In this document: positions 33,200 to 43,298 of the stretch, piece by piece
Layout of the letters: each line of letters opens with the position of its first letter
Numbering within the stretch: position 1 is the first letter of the stretch
Origin: Halococcus sediminicola
Lineage (GTDB): Archaea > Halobacteriota > Halobacteria > Halobacteriales > Halococcaceae
NCBI RefSeq assembly: GCF_000755245.1
Contig: NZ_BBMP01000021.1
Coordinates: forward strand, 88,361 to 152,360
DNA length: 64,000 nucleotides
Reading direction: 5' to 3'
Position numbers and translations under genes: made by a program
The notes under the pieces: model-generated
The model's input: only the letters and a program-made list of their open reading frames with translations
The model's database searches: none
Told to the model about the DNA's origin: nothing

Positions 33200-34104
33200 G
33201 CACGGGAATCCACATCCGGCAGGCTCGCCGAGAGGACTACGAGGCGGTCGTGGCGTTTACCCGGGAAACGTGGGCCGACCGCGAGGCGAGCGATTACATC
33301 CCCGAGATCTATCACGAGTGGATCGCCGGCGACGGCGACGGTCAGCGCACGTTCGTCGCCGATACCGGCGACGACGTCGCGGGCATCTGTCAGGGCGCGC
33401 TGCTCTCAGAACACGAGGCGTGGGCACAGGGGATGCGCATCAACCCCGACTACCGGGACAGGGGACTCAGCACGAAACTGAACGACGCGCTGTTCGCGTG
33501 GGCGCGTGAACGCGGCGCGACAGTCTGTCGGAACATGGTCTTCTCGTGGAACGAGGCGGGACTGGGCGGCTCGCGCGCCGCCGGGTTCGATCCCCGCATG
33601 GAGTTCCGCTGGGCGCATCCCGAACCCGACCGCGACGGGTCCGAATCGACCCTCGACGTCGTCGCCGCGCCCAATGCGGCGTGGAGTTGCTGGCAGCGCT
33701 CGCAAGCACGGGGGGCGCTCGCGGGACTCGCCCTCGATACGGACGAGTCGTGGGCGGTCTCGGAACTCACTCGCGAGCGCCTCCGCCGGGCGGCCGACGA
33801 GACGCGGGTGTTCACCGTTCGGGGGGCGGACGGCACGCGCGGGATGGCCTACCGGGTGCGCGATTACGAGCGCGAAGAGAACGGGGAAAACGAACACTGG
33901 GCGGAGTACGGCGTCGGCGCATGGGACGACCTCGACGCCGCGCGGGCGCTGTTCGACGCCATCAGTACGGATGCCGCCGAACTCGGTGCCGACCGCACGC
34001 GAATCCTGATTCCCGAGACGCCACGGCACGTCTCGGACGCCGCGGCCGCCCGTGTCGCGGTGAGCGGCGAGCCGGATTTCGTACTCGAAGCAGACCTCTC
34101 CTGA
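33196..34104 (+). CDS. GNAT-family N-acetyltransferase
   Basis: A 302-residue protein. The N-terminal half (1-150) is a GNAT domain with the acetyl-CoA loop around INPDYRDRGLSTKL and the later strand NMVFSWNEAGLG. The C-terminal half (165-300) has a degenerate second fold with no clear CoA loop. It begins with GTG inside the gatD stop, so it is translated with gatD, but a functional link to tRNA amidation is not known. Substrate unknown. Confidence 0.78.
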   Translation: MSTGIHIRQARREDYEAVVAFTRETWADREASDYIPEIYHEWIAGDGDGQRTFVADTGDDVAGICQGALLSEHEAWAQGMRINPDYRDRGLSTKLNDALFAWARERGATVCRNMVFSWNEAGLGGSRAAGFDPRMEFRWAHPEPDRDGSESTLDVVAAPNAAWSCWQRSQARGALAGLALDTDESWAVSELTRERLRRAADETRVFTVRGADGTRGMAYRVRDYEREENGENEHWAEYGVGAWDDLDAARALFDAISTDAAELGADRTRILIPETPRHVSDAAAARVAVSGEPDFVLEADLS

Positions 34105-34110
34105 ATCAGT

Positions 34111-34368
34111 ACGCCCACGATAGCGCCGCGAGCGAGCCGCAGGCGAGCGAGCGGCACGTGGCTTCGCCTGGCGGATGAAGGGCGAGGGCGCGAGTGCAAC
34201 GAGCGCCCGAGGGCTTCGACGGTGCGGTTGTGATGGGGGACGATGGCGTCAGTGCGAGCGAAGCGAGCGCGGTTCGCCGCTCGCGCGGTTTGCGGGCGGG
34301 AGTTTTTAGCCGAGGTTTTTGCGAGGAGTGGTTCGCGCGAAGCGCGAACCCGACGAAGTAAAAAAGTC
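34111..34368 (+). repeat. Dispersed intergenic repeat, copy C (long form)
   Basis: Fills the convergent gap between the GNAT and menB 3' ends. It reads far module first (34167-34186, identical to copy A in 20 of 20 bases on the other strand), then AGTTTTTAGCCGAGGTTTTT, a hairpin with 9-bp stem GGTTCGCGC/GCGCGAACC and loop GAA (34330-34350), then GAAGTAAAAAAGTCG next to the menB stop. T-runs on both strands could end transcription from both sides. Confidence 0.82.
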
Positions 34369-34369
34369 G

Positions 34370-35257
<888 letters not shown>

Positions 35258-35542
35258 GATCGGACTCCAGTCGCACGGTCGAAAAACCTTCGTGATTCGA
35301 CGCCGGGCCGGTAACGTGGGGTGAACTCCGTCCGCGAGTCGGCGGCGATCGCGAACGCCGCCGTCGTTCGGCAACTCGGGTTTGCGTGGGCGATATGCGC
35401 ACCGGCAAGCCCAGAGGTTAAGTGTATCAGTCCGTGTTGTTTCAGCGCTACAGCGATGCAATCGCACGATGCATTCAATCGAATGAGAGTATCGTCTCTT
35501 CAGCGCACGGGCGCTGTCGAGATCGATACGGGAGAGTAACAC
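35258..35542. promoter_or_regulatory. Divergent promoter region between menB and the osmoprotectant ABC operon
   Basis: No gene seen. Small dyads lie just upstream of the transporter operon: CATTC-AATC-GAATG at 35472-35485 and CAGCGC-ACGG-GCGCTG at 35501-35516. Either could be an operator or a leader hairpin. A TTAAG-type box near 35418 points to the right. The region must hold promoters for both directions. Confidence 0.45.
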
Positions 35543-36481
35543 GTGACAACACGACGCGAATTCCTCAGATATGGTGGCGCAACGGCCGCAACGGCCGGCA
35601 TGGGCGCGACCGCGGGCTGTACGGCCGTGCTCGGAGCCGACACCAACGCGGTGAAGGTGAGTTCCCAGCGCTTTCCGGAGGCCATCCTGCTCAGCTACAT
35701 GGCCATCGAATCGCTGCGGGCGAACACCGATCTCACGGTGGTCGACGAAACCTCCCTCGGCGGCGACCCGATGAACTTCCGGGCGGTCAAAAGCGACGAG
35801 ACCGACATCTGCTGGATCTACACCGGCACCGTCTGGACACTCATCCCACCGAAAAAGGAGAAGATCATCCCCGATTCCGGGCGGCTCTACGATCTGGTCG
35901 AACGACAGCTGAAACGCCAGCATGGCCTGTCGTTCCTGAACCCGGCCCGCTTCAACAACACCTACGCCCTCATCGCCGAACCGGAATGGATGGAGAAAAC
36001 GGGCGTCAAGAGCGTCAGCGGCTTCGGCGAGTACATCCAGAACAACCAACTGAACACCCCGATGGTGCTCGGCATCTCGTTCTCCCAGCGTGCCGACGGC
36101 TGGCCGGGACTGGTCGACCACTACGGCTTCGGGAAGGCCGCCTCGAACCTCAATATCCGCACCGCCAGCTCGTCGCTCACCTACCAGATAATCGATAGCA
36201 CGCGGGCGAGCGTCGGGATGGGGTTCACGACCAACCCACAGCTCCGCCAGTACGACCTCAAAATCCTCGAAGACGACGAGGACTTCTTCCCGATATACAA
36301 CCCGGCACCGCTGACCAACGACATTATCGAACGGGAACCCCAGATCCGCGAGCCGCTGAACGCCATCGGACCGACGCTCACCTACGACAAGATCGTTCGG
36401 CTCAATAAGTTGGTACAGATCGAGCAGAAGGATCCTCAACGGGTCGCCCGGCAGTATCTCCGCTCGGAGGGACTGATATGA
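35543..36481 (+). CDS. Osmoprotectant ABC transporter substrate-binding lipoprotein (OpuC/ProX type)
   Basis: A 312-residue extracytoplasmic binding protein for glycine betaine/choline-type compounds. The Tat signal (TTRREFLRYGG) carries an archaeal lipobox ATAGC with lipidated Cys26, so it is folded before export and anchored to the outer face. Domain features include LLSYMAIESLRANTDLTVVDE, DICWIYTGTVW (residues typical of the betaine pocket) and NNTYALIAEPEWMEK. The GTG start and the ATGA overlap with the following permease mark the head of a four-gene operon. Confidence 0.87.
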   Translation: MTTRREFLRYGGATAATAGMGATAGCTAVLGADTNAVKVSSQRFPEAILLSYMAIESLRANTDLTVVDETSLGGDPMNFRAVKSDETDICWIYTGTVWTLIPPKKEKIIPDSGRLYDLVERQLKRQHGLSFLNPARFNNTYALIAEPEWMEKTGVKSVSGFGEYIQNNQLNTPMVLGISFSQRADGWPGLVDHYGFGKAASNLNIRTASSSLTYQIIDSTRASVGMGFTTNPQLRQYDLKILEDDEDFFPIYNPAPLTNDIIEREPQIREPLNAIGPTLTYDKIVRLNKLVQIEQKDPQRVARQYLRSEGLI

Positions 36482-37188
36482 GCGTCGTGACGTTCTTCCA
36501 GAGTCTCGTTCAATTCGCACTCGACAACAGCGACCGGCTGTTGCGGCTGTTCGGCGAGCACGTCGTGCTCACCATCGAGACGCTGCTCATCGCGTTGCCG
36601 ATCGCCATCCTGCTCGGCATCGCCATCAGCTACAACGAGCGGGCGGCGACGATCGTCCTCTGGATCGCGAGCGTACTGCTCACGCTACCGGCCATCGCCT
36701 TCTTCGGCGTTCTCGTGCCGATTCTCGGCATCGGGACACCCCCGGTCGTCGCCGCGCTGGTGGCCTACTCGCAGCTGCCGATCATCCGCAACACCTACCT
36801 CGGCATCACGCAGGTCGATCCCGCCGCCGTCGAGGCCGGCACGGGTCTCGGGATGACCCGGTTCGAGCGCCTCCGGCGCGTTCGCCTCCCCGTGGCACTC
36901 CCGGTGGTGATGGCCGGCATCAGAAACGCCGTCGTCCTGCTGGTCGGGCTGGCGACCATCGGTGCGTTCATCGGCGGTCCCGGGCTCGGCTTCTACATCT
37001 TCTACGGCATCAATCAGGGCAACACCGCGATGATCGTCGTCGCCACGGTGGCGGTCTCGGTGCTGGCGCTCGCCTTCGACTACCTCTTTGCCGTGACCGA
37101 ACGTGGTCTTCGCCTGCGCAACGGCGAGGACCTCGAACCGACCTACACGACACGACTGTTCGACGCGATTCGTACCCAACTCCAATGA
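36478..37188 (+). CDS. Osmoprotectant ABC transporter permease (first)
   Basis: A 236-residue inner permease with about five or six membrane segments. The binding-protein-dependent permease motif is at EAGTGLGMTRFERLRRVRLPVALPVVMAGI, which docks on the ATPase. The N-terminus and the segment SYNERAATIVLWIASVLLTLPA match OpuCB/YehY-like permeases. It overlaps its neighbours at both ends (ATGA). Confidence 0.88.
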   Translation: MSVVTFFQSLVQFALDNSDRLLRLFGEHVVLTIETLLIALPIAILLGIAISYNERAATIVLWIASVLLTLPAIAFFGVLVPILGIGTPPVVAALVAYSQLPIIRNTYLGITQVDPAAVEAGTGLGMTRFERLRRVRLPVALPVVMAGIRNAVVLLVGLATIGAFIGGPGLGFYIFYGINQGNTAMIVVATVAVSVLALAFDYLFAVTERGLRLRNGEDLEPTYTTRLFDAIRTQLQ

Positions 37189-38198
37189 TCCAGTTCGACA
37201 ACGTTCACAAGCAGTACAGCGACGGCACGCAGGCCGTCAACGGGCTCGACTTCGAGGTCGAGGAAGGGACGACCACGGTTCTCGTGGGTCCCTCCGGCTG
37301 CGGGAAGACGACGACGATGCAGCTGGTCAACCGCCTCGAAGAGCCGACCGAAGGCACGGTCTACTACGACGGCACCGACGTCCAGGACCTCTCGGCGACC
37401 GAACTCCGCCGACAGATCGGCTACGTCATCCAGGACATCGGACTGTTCGACCACATGACCATCGCCGAGAACGTCGCTACGGTGCCCGAACTCAAGGGCT
37501 GGGACGAGGAACGCACCGACGAACGGGTCGACGAACTGCTCGAACTGATGGGGCTGCCCCCGGAGGAGTACCGCGACAGCTACCCGACCGAACTCTCGGG
37601 TGGGCAACAGCAGCGTGTCGGCGTCGCCCGCGCGCTCGCGGCCGGTCCCGACGTCATGTTGATGGACGAGCCGTTCGGCGCGCTCGACCCGATCACCCGC
37701 GAGAACCTCCAGGACGAGTTCCTCGACATCCAAGAGGAGATCGAGACGACGATCATCTTCGTCACCCACGACATCAACGAAGCCCTCAAAATGGGCGACA
37801 AGATCGCCATGATGAACGAGGGTGAACTCGTCCAGTACGACACGCCGACGGCGCTGCTCGAAACGCCGGCGACGAAGTTCGTCGAGGACTTCATCGGGCC
37901 TGACCGCACCCTGAAACAGCTGCGCGTGCTCCGGGTGGGTGAGATCATGCGGACCGATATCCCCGACGAGCACAGGGATGTGGTCGACGCGTTCGAACCC
38001 GACAACACGGTGATGGCCGACGGCGGCGAACTCATCCCAGTCACGCCGACCGATAGCGCGCAGGTCGCGCTCTCGCGGTGTATCCAGGCCGGCGTGCGGG
38101 CGCTCCCGGTCGTCGAGGGTGGCGAGGTCGTCGGCGTCGTCACCGAAGAGGACATTCGGGGCTATCACGCCGAGAAAGCCACCGAGGAGACCGCATGA
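37185..38198 (+). CDS. Osmoprotectant ABC transporter ATP-binding protein with CBS domains
   Basis: A 337-residue ATPase. Walker A is GPSGCGKTT, the Q-loop is in YVIQDIGLF, the signature is LSGGQQQRVG, Walker B is VMLMDEPFGALDP and the switch histidine is in FVTHDINEA. A tandem CBS region follows (about 245-330; ALPVVEGGEVVGVVTEEDI is the best copy), as in OpuA/OpuC ATPases, where it senses ionic strength or c-di-AMP. In a halophile this is the likely osmotic control point. Confidence 0.9.
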   Translation: MIQFDNVHKQYSDGTQAVNGLDFEVEEGTTTVLVGPSGCGKTTTMQLVNRLEEPTEGTVYYDGTDVQDLSATELRRQIGYVIQDIGLFDHMTIAENVATVPELKGWDEERTDERVDELLELMGLPPEEYRDSYPTELSGGQQQRVGVARALAAGPDVMLMDEPFGALDPITRENLQDEFLDIQEEIETTIIFVTHDINEALKMGDKIAMMNEGELVQYDTPTALLETPATKFVEDFIGPDRTLKQLRVLRVGEIMRTDIPDEHRDVVDAFEPDNTVMADGGELIPVTPTDSAQVALSRCIQAGVRALPVVEGGEVVGVVTEEDIRGYHAEKATEETA

Positions 38199-38869
38199 GC
38201 GTCGTCAGTCTGCTCGCGGAGGCGTGGGCGTACCTGCTGGCGAACTCCGGGACGTTCTTCGACCTGCTCCGCGAGCATCTCACGCTCGTGTTCGTCTCGG
38301 AGGCGCTCGCCATCGCCGTCGCTGTTCCGTTGGGGATCCTCGCGACGCGCAACGAGCGGGTGAACACGGTCGTCTCGACCGCCGGCAACGTCGCACAGAC
38401 GGTGCCGACGCTCGCGGTCATCGCGCTCGTGTTCCCGATACTCGGGCTCGGCTTTCTGCCCTCGGTCGTCGGCCTGTTCGCCTACTCGCTGCTGCCGATC
38501 CTCACGAACACCATCGCGGGCATCGAGAACGTCAGTGACAGCACCGTCGACGCCGCCCGCGGGATGGGCATGACCGACGGGGAGATACTCCGGAAGGTCA
38601 GCCTGCCGCTCGCCCTCCCGGTGATCTTCGCCGGCATCCGCACGAGCACAGTCCTGAACGTCGGCTCGGCGTATCTGGCCTTCTTCATCGGCGGCGGTGG
38701 TCTCGGCGTCTGGGTCATCGGCGGCATCAAACTGTTCGACACGGCGCAACTGCTCGCCGGCGCGATTCCGGGCGCACTGTTGGCCATCGCGCTCGACGCT
38801 CTGCTCGGCCTGGCTCAACGACGACTCGGCACCGAGACCGCGAGCGGCCAGACCGCGGCGGCGGCCTGA
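38195..38869 (+). CDS. Osmoprotectant ABC transporter permease (second)
   Basis: A 224-residue permease with about six hydrophobic segments and the ATPase-docking motif DAARGMGMTDGEILRKVSLP followed by LALPVIFAGIR. It pairs with the first permease to form the channel. The start codon overlaps the ATPase stop. The operon ends here, only 18 bases from the convergent menD gene. Confidence 0.88.
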   Translation: MSVVSLLAEAWAYLLANSGTFFDLLREHLTLVFVSEALAIAVAVPLGILATRNERVNTVVSTAGNVAQTVPTLAVIALVFPILGLGFLPSVVGLFAYSLLPILTNTIAGIENVSDSTVDAARGMGMTDGEILRKVSLPLALPVIFAGIRTSTVLNVGSAYLAFFIGGGGLGVWVIGGIKLFDTAQLLAGAIPGALLAIALDALLGLAQRRLGTETASGQTAAAA

Positions 38870-38887
38870 TCGCTTTCGTTTCGAGTT

Positions 38888-40651
38888 TCAATCGAACGTA
38901 TCGAGAACGCGCTCGTGGACCACCTCCCGGAAGCGATGGCTTCGCGCCGAATCGAACGTGACCTCGATGACCTGCGTGCCGTCGCTGCCGAGGGAGGCCC
39001 GGTAGGCGTCCAGAAACGTCGCGCGGTCGTCGGCGCGAACGAACTCGAAGCCGTACAGTTCACCGATGGGCGCGAAATCCAACCCGTGAGGGGTCTCGAA
39101 CTGCTCGAACACCGATTCGAACTCGGCGATGGGCAACATCCGAAAGATGCCGCCGCCGTCGTTGTTCACGAGGACGATGGTGGCGTCGACGCCACACCGT
39201 GAGAGCGCGAGCAGGCCGTTCATGTCGTGGTAGTAGGCCACGTCGCCGAGAACGAGGATCAGGGGGTCGTCGGTCGCGCTCCCAGCACCCAACCCCGTAG
39301 AGAGGATGCCGTCGATGCCGCTCGCGCCGCGATTACCCAACACCGTGAGGTCGCCGTCGTGCGGTTCGCCGAAGCGGTCGGCGTCGCGCACAGGCATGGA
39401 GTTCGAGACGAACACCGTCGCGGGATCGGGAGCCGCGGCGAGAACATCATTCGAGATCGTGCCCTCGAAGAACTCCTCGTCGTGGGCGTCGTCGAGGAGG
39501 TCCCAGTAGCGCCGTTCGGCCGTGGCGAACCGGTCGCGCCACTCGTCGCTCGCGCCCGTCTCGACCCGCCCCGCGAGGTCGCGTGCGAGCCGGTTCGGGT
39601 CGGTGACGAGCAGGTCGCTTGCGGTGAAGGTCGCTTCGCGCCACTCCCCCGCGGGGTCGACGAGGAACTGGCGCGTGCCCGCCTCGCGGGCTCCATTGCG
39701 GAGATATCGCCTGAGCACCTTCGAGGTCGGCGATGCGCCGACTCTGAGAACGGTCTCGGGATCCGGCCACCCATCCACGTCGAGATAGGAGTCGTAGCCG
39801 CCGCAGACGAGCGTGTCAGCGAGCTGCGGGCCGAAGCGCAGCCCCGAGAGTGGGTCGGCGAGAATCGGAAATCCAGTTTGCTCGGCGAGTGCGGCAATCG
39901 CCGCGGCGTCGAGGTCCGTGCTCGGCCCGGCGATGAGCAAGCCACGGTCGACCGCGAGCGCGTCGGCGACCCGCGAGAGGGTGCCATCGTCGAGCGCGGG
40001 ACGACCCTGTCTGATGTGGACGAACGGCCCATCACGACCGGTCGCACCGAGCGGCGCTTCGCGCTCGAAGTCGTCGGGCACGTCGCCCGATACGGGGACG
40101 GGTTCGAGCGGTTTGCGGAACGGAACGTTCAGATGCACGGGTCCGGCCGGCGTGCCCGTGCTCGCGGCGAGCGCGCGGGCGGCGGTGACGCGCAACGAGC
40201 GGAGTTTGCGGCCGTCCGCCTCGGGTTCGGGAAGGTCGTGATACCAGCGGACCGCCGACCCGTACAGTTTCTGTTGGTCGACGGTCTGATTCGCGCCGCT
40301 GTCGCGCAGTTCGGGCGGGCGGTCGGCGGTCAGCACCACCAGCGGGATACGGGCCTGATTGGCTTCGATGACCGCCGGATGGAAGTTCGCGGTCGCGGTG
40401 CCCGACGTCGAGAGCAGGGGTGTGGGGTCGCCGGTGCGTTTGGCGCGCCCGAGTGCGAAAAACCCCATCGAGCGCTCGTCGAGGTGCGAAAACACCTCGA
40501 TGGCGGGATGGTCGGCGAACGCCACCGTCAGCGGCGTCGAGCGGCTACCCGGCGCGACACAGACCGCCGAAACGCCCTGCGCCGCGAGTTCGTCGACGAA
40601 GACCTCGGCCCAGAGCGTATTGCGATTGGGCCAGTTCGGGTCCCGGCTCAT
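38888..40651 (-). CDS. menD: 2-succinyl-5-enolpyruvyl-6-hydroxy-3-cyclohexene-1-carboxylate synthase
   Basis: A 587-residue thiamine-diphosphate enzyme that condenses isochorismate with 2-oxoglutarate in menaquinone synthesis. N-terminal pyrimidine domain with VCVAPGSRSTPLTVA and HLDERSMGFFALG (the activating Glu), TADRPPELRDSGANQT, and the ThDP-diphosphate motif in GDVAYYHDMNGLL with the later NNDGGGIF. Its ATG overlaps the menF stop (ATGA), so menF-menD form an operon. Confidence 0.94.
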   Translation of the reverse strand: MSRDPNWPNRNTLWAEVFVDELAAQGVSAVCVAPGSRSTPLTVAFADHPAIEVFSHLDERSMGFFALGRAKRTGDPTPLLSTSGTATANFHPAVIEANQARIPLVVLTADRPPELRDSGANQTVDQQKLYGSAVRWYHDLPEPEADGRKLRSLRVTAARALAASTGTPAGPVHLNVPFRKPLEPVPVSGDVPDDFEREAPLGATGRDGPFVHIRQGRPALDDGTLSRVADALAVDRGLLIAGPSTDLDAAAIAALAEQTGFPILADPLSGLRFGPQLADTLVCGGYDSYLDVDGWPDPETVLRVGASPTSKVLRRYLRNGAREAGTRQFLVDPAGEWREATFTASDLLVTDPNRLARDLAGRVETGASDEWRDRFATAERRYWDLLDDAHDEEFFEGTISNDVLAAAPDPATVFVSNSMPVRDADRFGEPHDGDLTVLGNRGASGIDGILSTGLGAGSATDDPLILVLGDVAYYHDMNGLLALSRCGVDATIVLVNNDGGGIFRMLPIAEFESVFEQFETPHGLDFAPIGELYGFEFVRADDRATFLDAYRASLGSDGTQVIEVTFDSARSHRFREVVHERVLDTFD

Positions 40652-41988
40652 CCGTCGAGTTCGTCGAGTATCGGTCGGAACTTCGGGGCGAGTTCGGCCC
40701 ACTCCTCGTCGGGGTCGGAATCGCCGACGATGCCGTTGCCCGCGAACAGCGTCGCCTCGTCGCCGCCGGCGACCGCCGAGCGGATGCCGACGACGAACTC
40801 GCCGTCACCGGCGGCGTCGAACCAGCCGATCGGCGAAGCGTACCAGCCGCGATCGAACGGCTCGGTCTCGCGGATCACGGTTCGGGCGCGCTCGGGCGGG
40901 AGACCGCCGACCGCCGGCGTCGGATGCAGCGCCTCGACCACATCGAGGACGTGGATGTCGTCGTCGAGCGTCGCCGAGATCGGTGTTCGGAGATGCTGGA
41001 TGTTGGAGAGTCGCTTGATCTCGCGCTCGCCGACGGTGATATCGCCGAGGGGTTCGAGACGCTCGCGGATGGTGTCGGTGACGAGCGCCTGCTCGTGACC
41101 GAGTTTCGCGCTCTCGTCGAGCGAACGCGCGAGTTCCGCATCCTCTTCGGGTGTGTCGCCGCGCTCGACCGACCCCGCGAGCGCCTCGGTGGCGACCCGT
41201 TCGCCGTCTATCCTGACGAGTCGTTCAGGAGGTGGACCGAAAAATCCCTTCTCCTCTGTGGGCTGGACGAGAAACCGATAGCAGTCGGGGTAGGTCCGCC
41301 GGAGGCGTTCGAGCGTGTCGGGAACGTCGATTGGCGCATCGAGACTCGCATCGAGCGCGGTGGCGAGCACGACCTTCCGGAGGTCGCCGTCTCGAATGGA
41401 CGCGACGGCGCGCTCAACGCTTGTGACCCACTCGGATCTGGTGGTCAGTCGGCGGGTGGCGGCGATACCCGGTCGCGCGCCGCTCGGGCGCATCATCGGC
41501 AGCCCCGTGAGTTCGTCGTGGGCGGCGTCGAGGCGTGTCTCGACCGATTCGGGAGTGGCGTCGGTGTCGTACGAAGCGACGCTCAGCCACGTACGGTCGT
41601 CCGCACGTGTCAGTTGGATACTGGGTAGGACGAACAGTGCTGCCGGGAATCCCGTCCACGGCAGCGCTGGCGCGTGGTCGGCCTCGAAGGCGAGTCCACC
41701 GATGAGGCGGGGACGGGCCGCGGGCGGGCCGTCGGCGTCGACGTCGGCGAACAGCGCGTTGGCCGTCGCACGGAGCGTGTCGAAGCGGGCTTCGCCCTCG
41801 GCGCGAACGATGGCCGCCGCGCCGCCGCCGGCGAGTTCGAGACCGTCGGGCGTCGCCCACGCGACCCGCGGGGCCGACTGAGCCGAGAGAAACGCGCGGA
41901 ACGAGCAGTCGTCGATCTCGCGGGTGCGACTCACCAGCCGCCCGTCGCCGACGTCCGGTGGGCGCTCTTCGCGTCCTGCCTGTGCCAT
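40648..41988 (-). CDS. menF: Isochorismate synthase
   Basis: A 446-residue chorismate-using enzyme producing isochorismate, the first step of the menaquinone branch. C-terminal chorismate-binding domain signatures: KVVLATALDAS, FLVQPTEEKGFFGPPPERLV, EALAGSVERG, IQHLRTPISATL (with the catalytic His/Arg region), HPTPAVGGLP, and FDRGWYASPIGWFDAAGDGEF. The N-terminal ~150 residues are the variable lid. The ATG at MAQAGREE was chosen; the reading frame extends upstream but becomes non-halophilic. Confidence 0.92.
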   Translation of the reverse strand: MAQAGREERPPDVGDGRLVSRTREIDDCSFRAFLSAQSAPRVAWATPDGLELAGGGAAAIVRAEGEARFDTLRATANALFADVDADGPPAARPRLIGGLAFEADHAPALPWTGFPAALFVLPSIQLTRADDRTWLSVASYDTDATPESVETRLDAAHDELTGLPMMRPSGARPGIAATRRLTTRSEWVTSVERAVASIRDGDLRKVVLATALDASLDAPIDVPDTLERLRRTYPDCYRFLVQPTEEKGFFGPPPERLVRIDGERVATEALAGSVERGDTPEEDAELARSLDESAKLGHEQALVTDTIRERLEPLGDITVGEREIKRLSNIQHLRTPISATLDDDIHVLDVVEALHPTPAVGGLPPERARTVIRETEPFDRGWYASPIGWFDAAGDGEFVVGIRSAVAGGDEATLFAGNGIVGDSDPDEEWAELAPKFRPILDELDG

Positions 41989-42246
41989 CACTCGAAGGGA
42001 GGTGCGGCAGGCTCTTGAGGGTGTCCGTTGTGCGTTCGCGTGCGCTCGTCGGCGTGATTCGATCGCTGCGTGTTCGGGACACGTCGGTTGGCACGAACGC
42101 CACCGAGCGGCGGAATTACTCGTTTCGGAACATTGTTTTGATATCGTGAAATCGTGAATTGTCTTTCCACGGGTAGAGTTTTCTCGATACGAATGAATTT
42201 CCCCGCCAGAGTTAAATACCACTCTACCGAAGCCCCCGATGTTCCG
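41989..42246. other. Divergent intergenic region between menF and a small RHH-type gene
   Basis: No gene seen on either strand. It turns AT-richer toward the right (tgttttgatatcgtgaaatcg around 42130-42150) and holds the TATA box of the right-hand gene. The menF promoter should be in the left half, but no clear box stands out. Confidence 0.4.
42212..42218 (+). promoter_or_regulatory. TATA box of the ribbon-helix-helix gene
   Basis: TTAAATA 29-35 bases before the ATG at 42247, consistent with a short-leader or leaderless transcript. Confidence 0.6.
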
Positions 42247-42462
42247 ATGGCTAAAGTAGAGATCACGATCCCGGAGCAGCTCGAAATGCAGATCGCACGG
42301 ATGGTCGAGGAGGGGGAGTTCCTCAACCGACAGGAGGCCGCCGAGGAGCTGCTTTCGACCGGGATGCGGGCGTATCAGACGAGTGGGCCGATGGACGACG
42401 AGGACGAACCGGGTCTCGAAGACGACGGCATGATGGGCCACGAGGACGAATACGTCTTCTGA
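42247..42462 (+). CDS. Ribbon-helix-helix (CopG-like) DNA-binding protein
   Basis: A 71-residue protein. The N-terminal strand MAKVEITIPEQLEMQIARMV and the helix pair EEGEFLNRQEAAEELLSTGMR are a standard CopG/MetJ-type fold that dimerises to bind DNA. The last 25 residues are acidic (MDDEDEPGLEDDG) and unique to halophiles. Probable transcription regulator of unknown targets, the first of three closely spaced plus-strand genes. Confidence 0.75.
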   Translation: MAKVEITIPEQLEMQIARMVEEGEFLNRQEAAEELLSTGMRAYQTSGPMDDEDEPGLEDDGMMGHEDEYVF

Positions 42463-42514
42463 GGGCGTCGTGAGGACAACCGTTAAACCGAGCGCGCCCG
42501 TTTAGTCCACCAAT

Positions 42515-42793
42515 ATGCACAAAGAGGAACTTCTCGACCTCCACGAGGAGATGGTGACGATCACCGAGTTCGTCAACGACCGCGAGGACGTCGACCCGGA
42601 GCTGTTCGAGACCTACGAGAAACTCGACGTCACGCCCGACGACGTCCACAAATCGAAAAACGAGCACAAACACGCCGTCTTCATCCTCGGCAACGCCCTC
42701 GCCGAGGCGATGAGTGACGACGAGTTCTCCGACGCCGGCCGCATCGGCAAGCGCATGCGCGAACTCGCCACCGACGCCGAAGGCAAGCTCTGA
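42515..42793 (+). CDS. UPF0058 family protein
   Basis: A 92-residue helical protein (MHKEELLDLHEEMVTITEFV, later NEHKHAVFILGNALAEAMS) that matches the archaeal UPF0058 family. No enzymatic motif; the role is unknown. It is followed after 66 bases by cdd. Confidence 0.85.
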   Translation: MHKEELLDLHEEMVTITEFVNDREDVDPELFETYEKLDVTPDDVHKSKNEHKHAVFILGNALAEAMSDDEFSDAGRIGKRMRELATDAEGKL

Positions 42794-42859
42794 GGGCAGT
42801 ATCACGGCGCGCCGCCGAGTCCCGGTGGCTATTTCACCCCACGCGAGCGAGCCGTGAGC

Positions 42860-43255
42860 ATGGACGCCGACGAACTCATCGAGCGCGCCCGCGAGGCAGC
42901 GACGAGCGCCCACGTCCCCTACTCCGAATATCGGGTCGGGGCGGCGCTCGAAACCGCGGACGGAACGGTCTTTCTCGGCTGTAACATCGAGAACGCGAAC
43001 TACTCGAACAGCCTCCACGCCGAGGAGGTCGCCCTCGCCGAGGCGGTCAAGAACGGCCACCGCGACTTCGCGCGCCTCGCGGTCACCTCCTCCGAGCGCG
43101 ACGGCGTGCTTCCCTGCGGGATGTGCCGCCAGAGCCTCTCGGAGTTCTGCGCCGACGACCTCCGGGTGCTCTGTGACGAAGGCGAATCCAGGAGCGAGTA
43201 CCGACTCGGCGAACTGCTGCCGGATGCGATCTCGGCGGCAACGTTGGGCAAATAG
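42860..43255 (+). CDS. cdd: Cytidine deaminase
   Basis: A 131-residue zinc enzyme that converts cytidine or deoxycytidine to uridine. The zinc site is His53 with catalytic Glu55 (LHAEEVAL) and the Cys pair Cys86/Cys89 (LPCGMCRQ); substrate-binding residues are in YRVGAALETADG and GCNIENANYSN. An in-frame GTG two codons upstream is an alternative start. The uridine phosphorylase gene lies 1 kb downstream on the same strand, so cytidine could be passed to uracil and ribose phosphate, but a nuclease gene of opposite strand stands between them. Confidence 0.92.
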   Translation: MDADELIERAREAATSAHVPYSEYRVGAALETADGTVFLGCNIENANYSNSLHAEEVALAEAVKNGHRDFARLAVTSSERDGVLPCGMCRQSLSEFCADDLRVLCDEGESRSEYRLGELLPDAISAATLGK

Positions 43256-43298
43256 ACAAAGCTACACGGCCTAGTGTTCCGAGTGGAGTTCACCCGAG

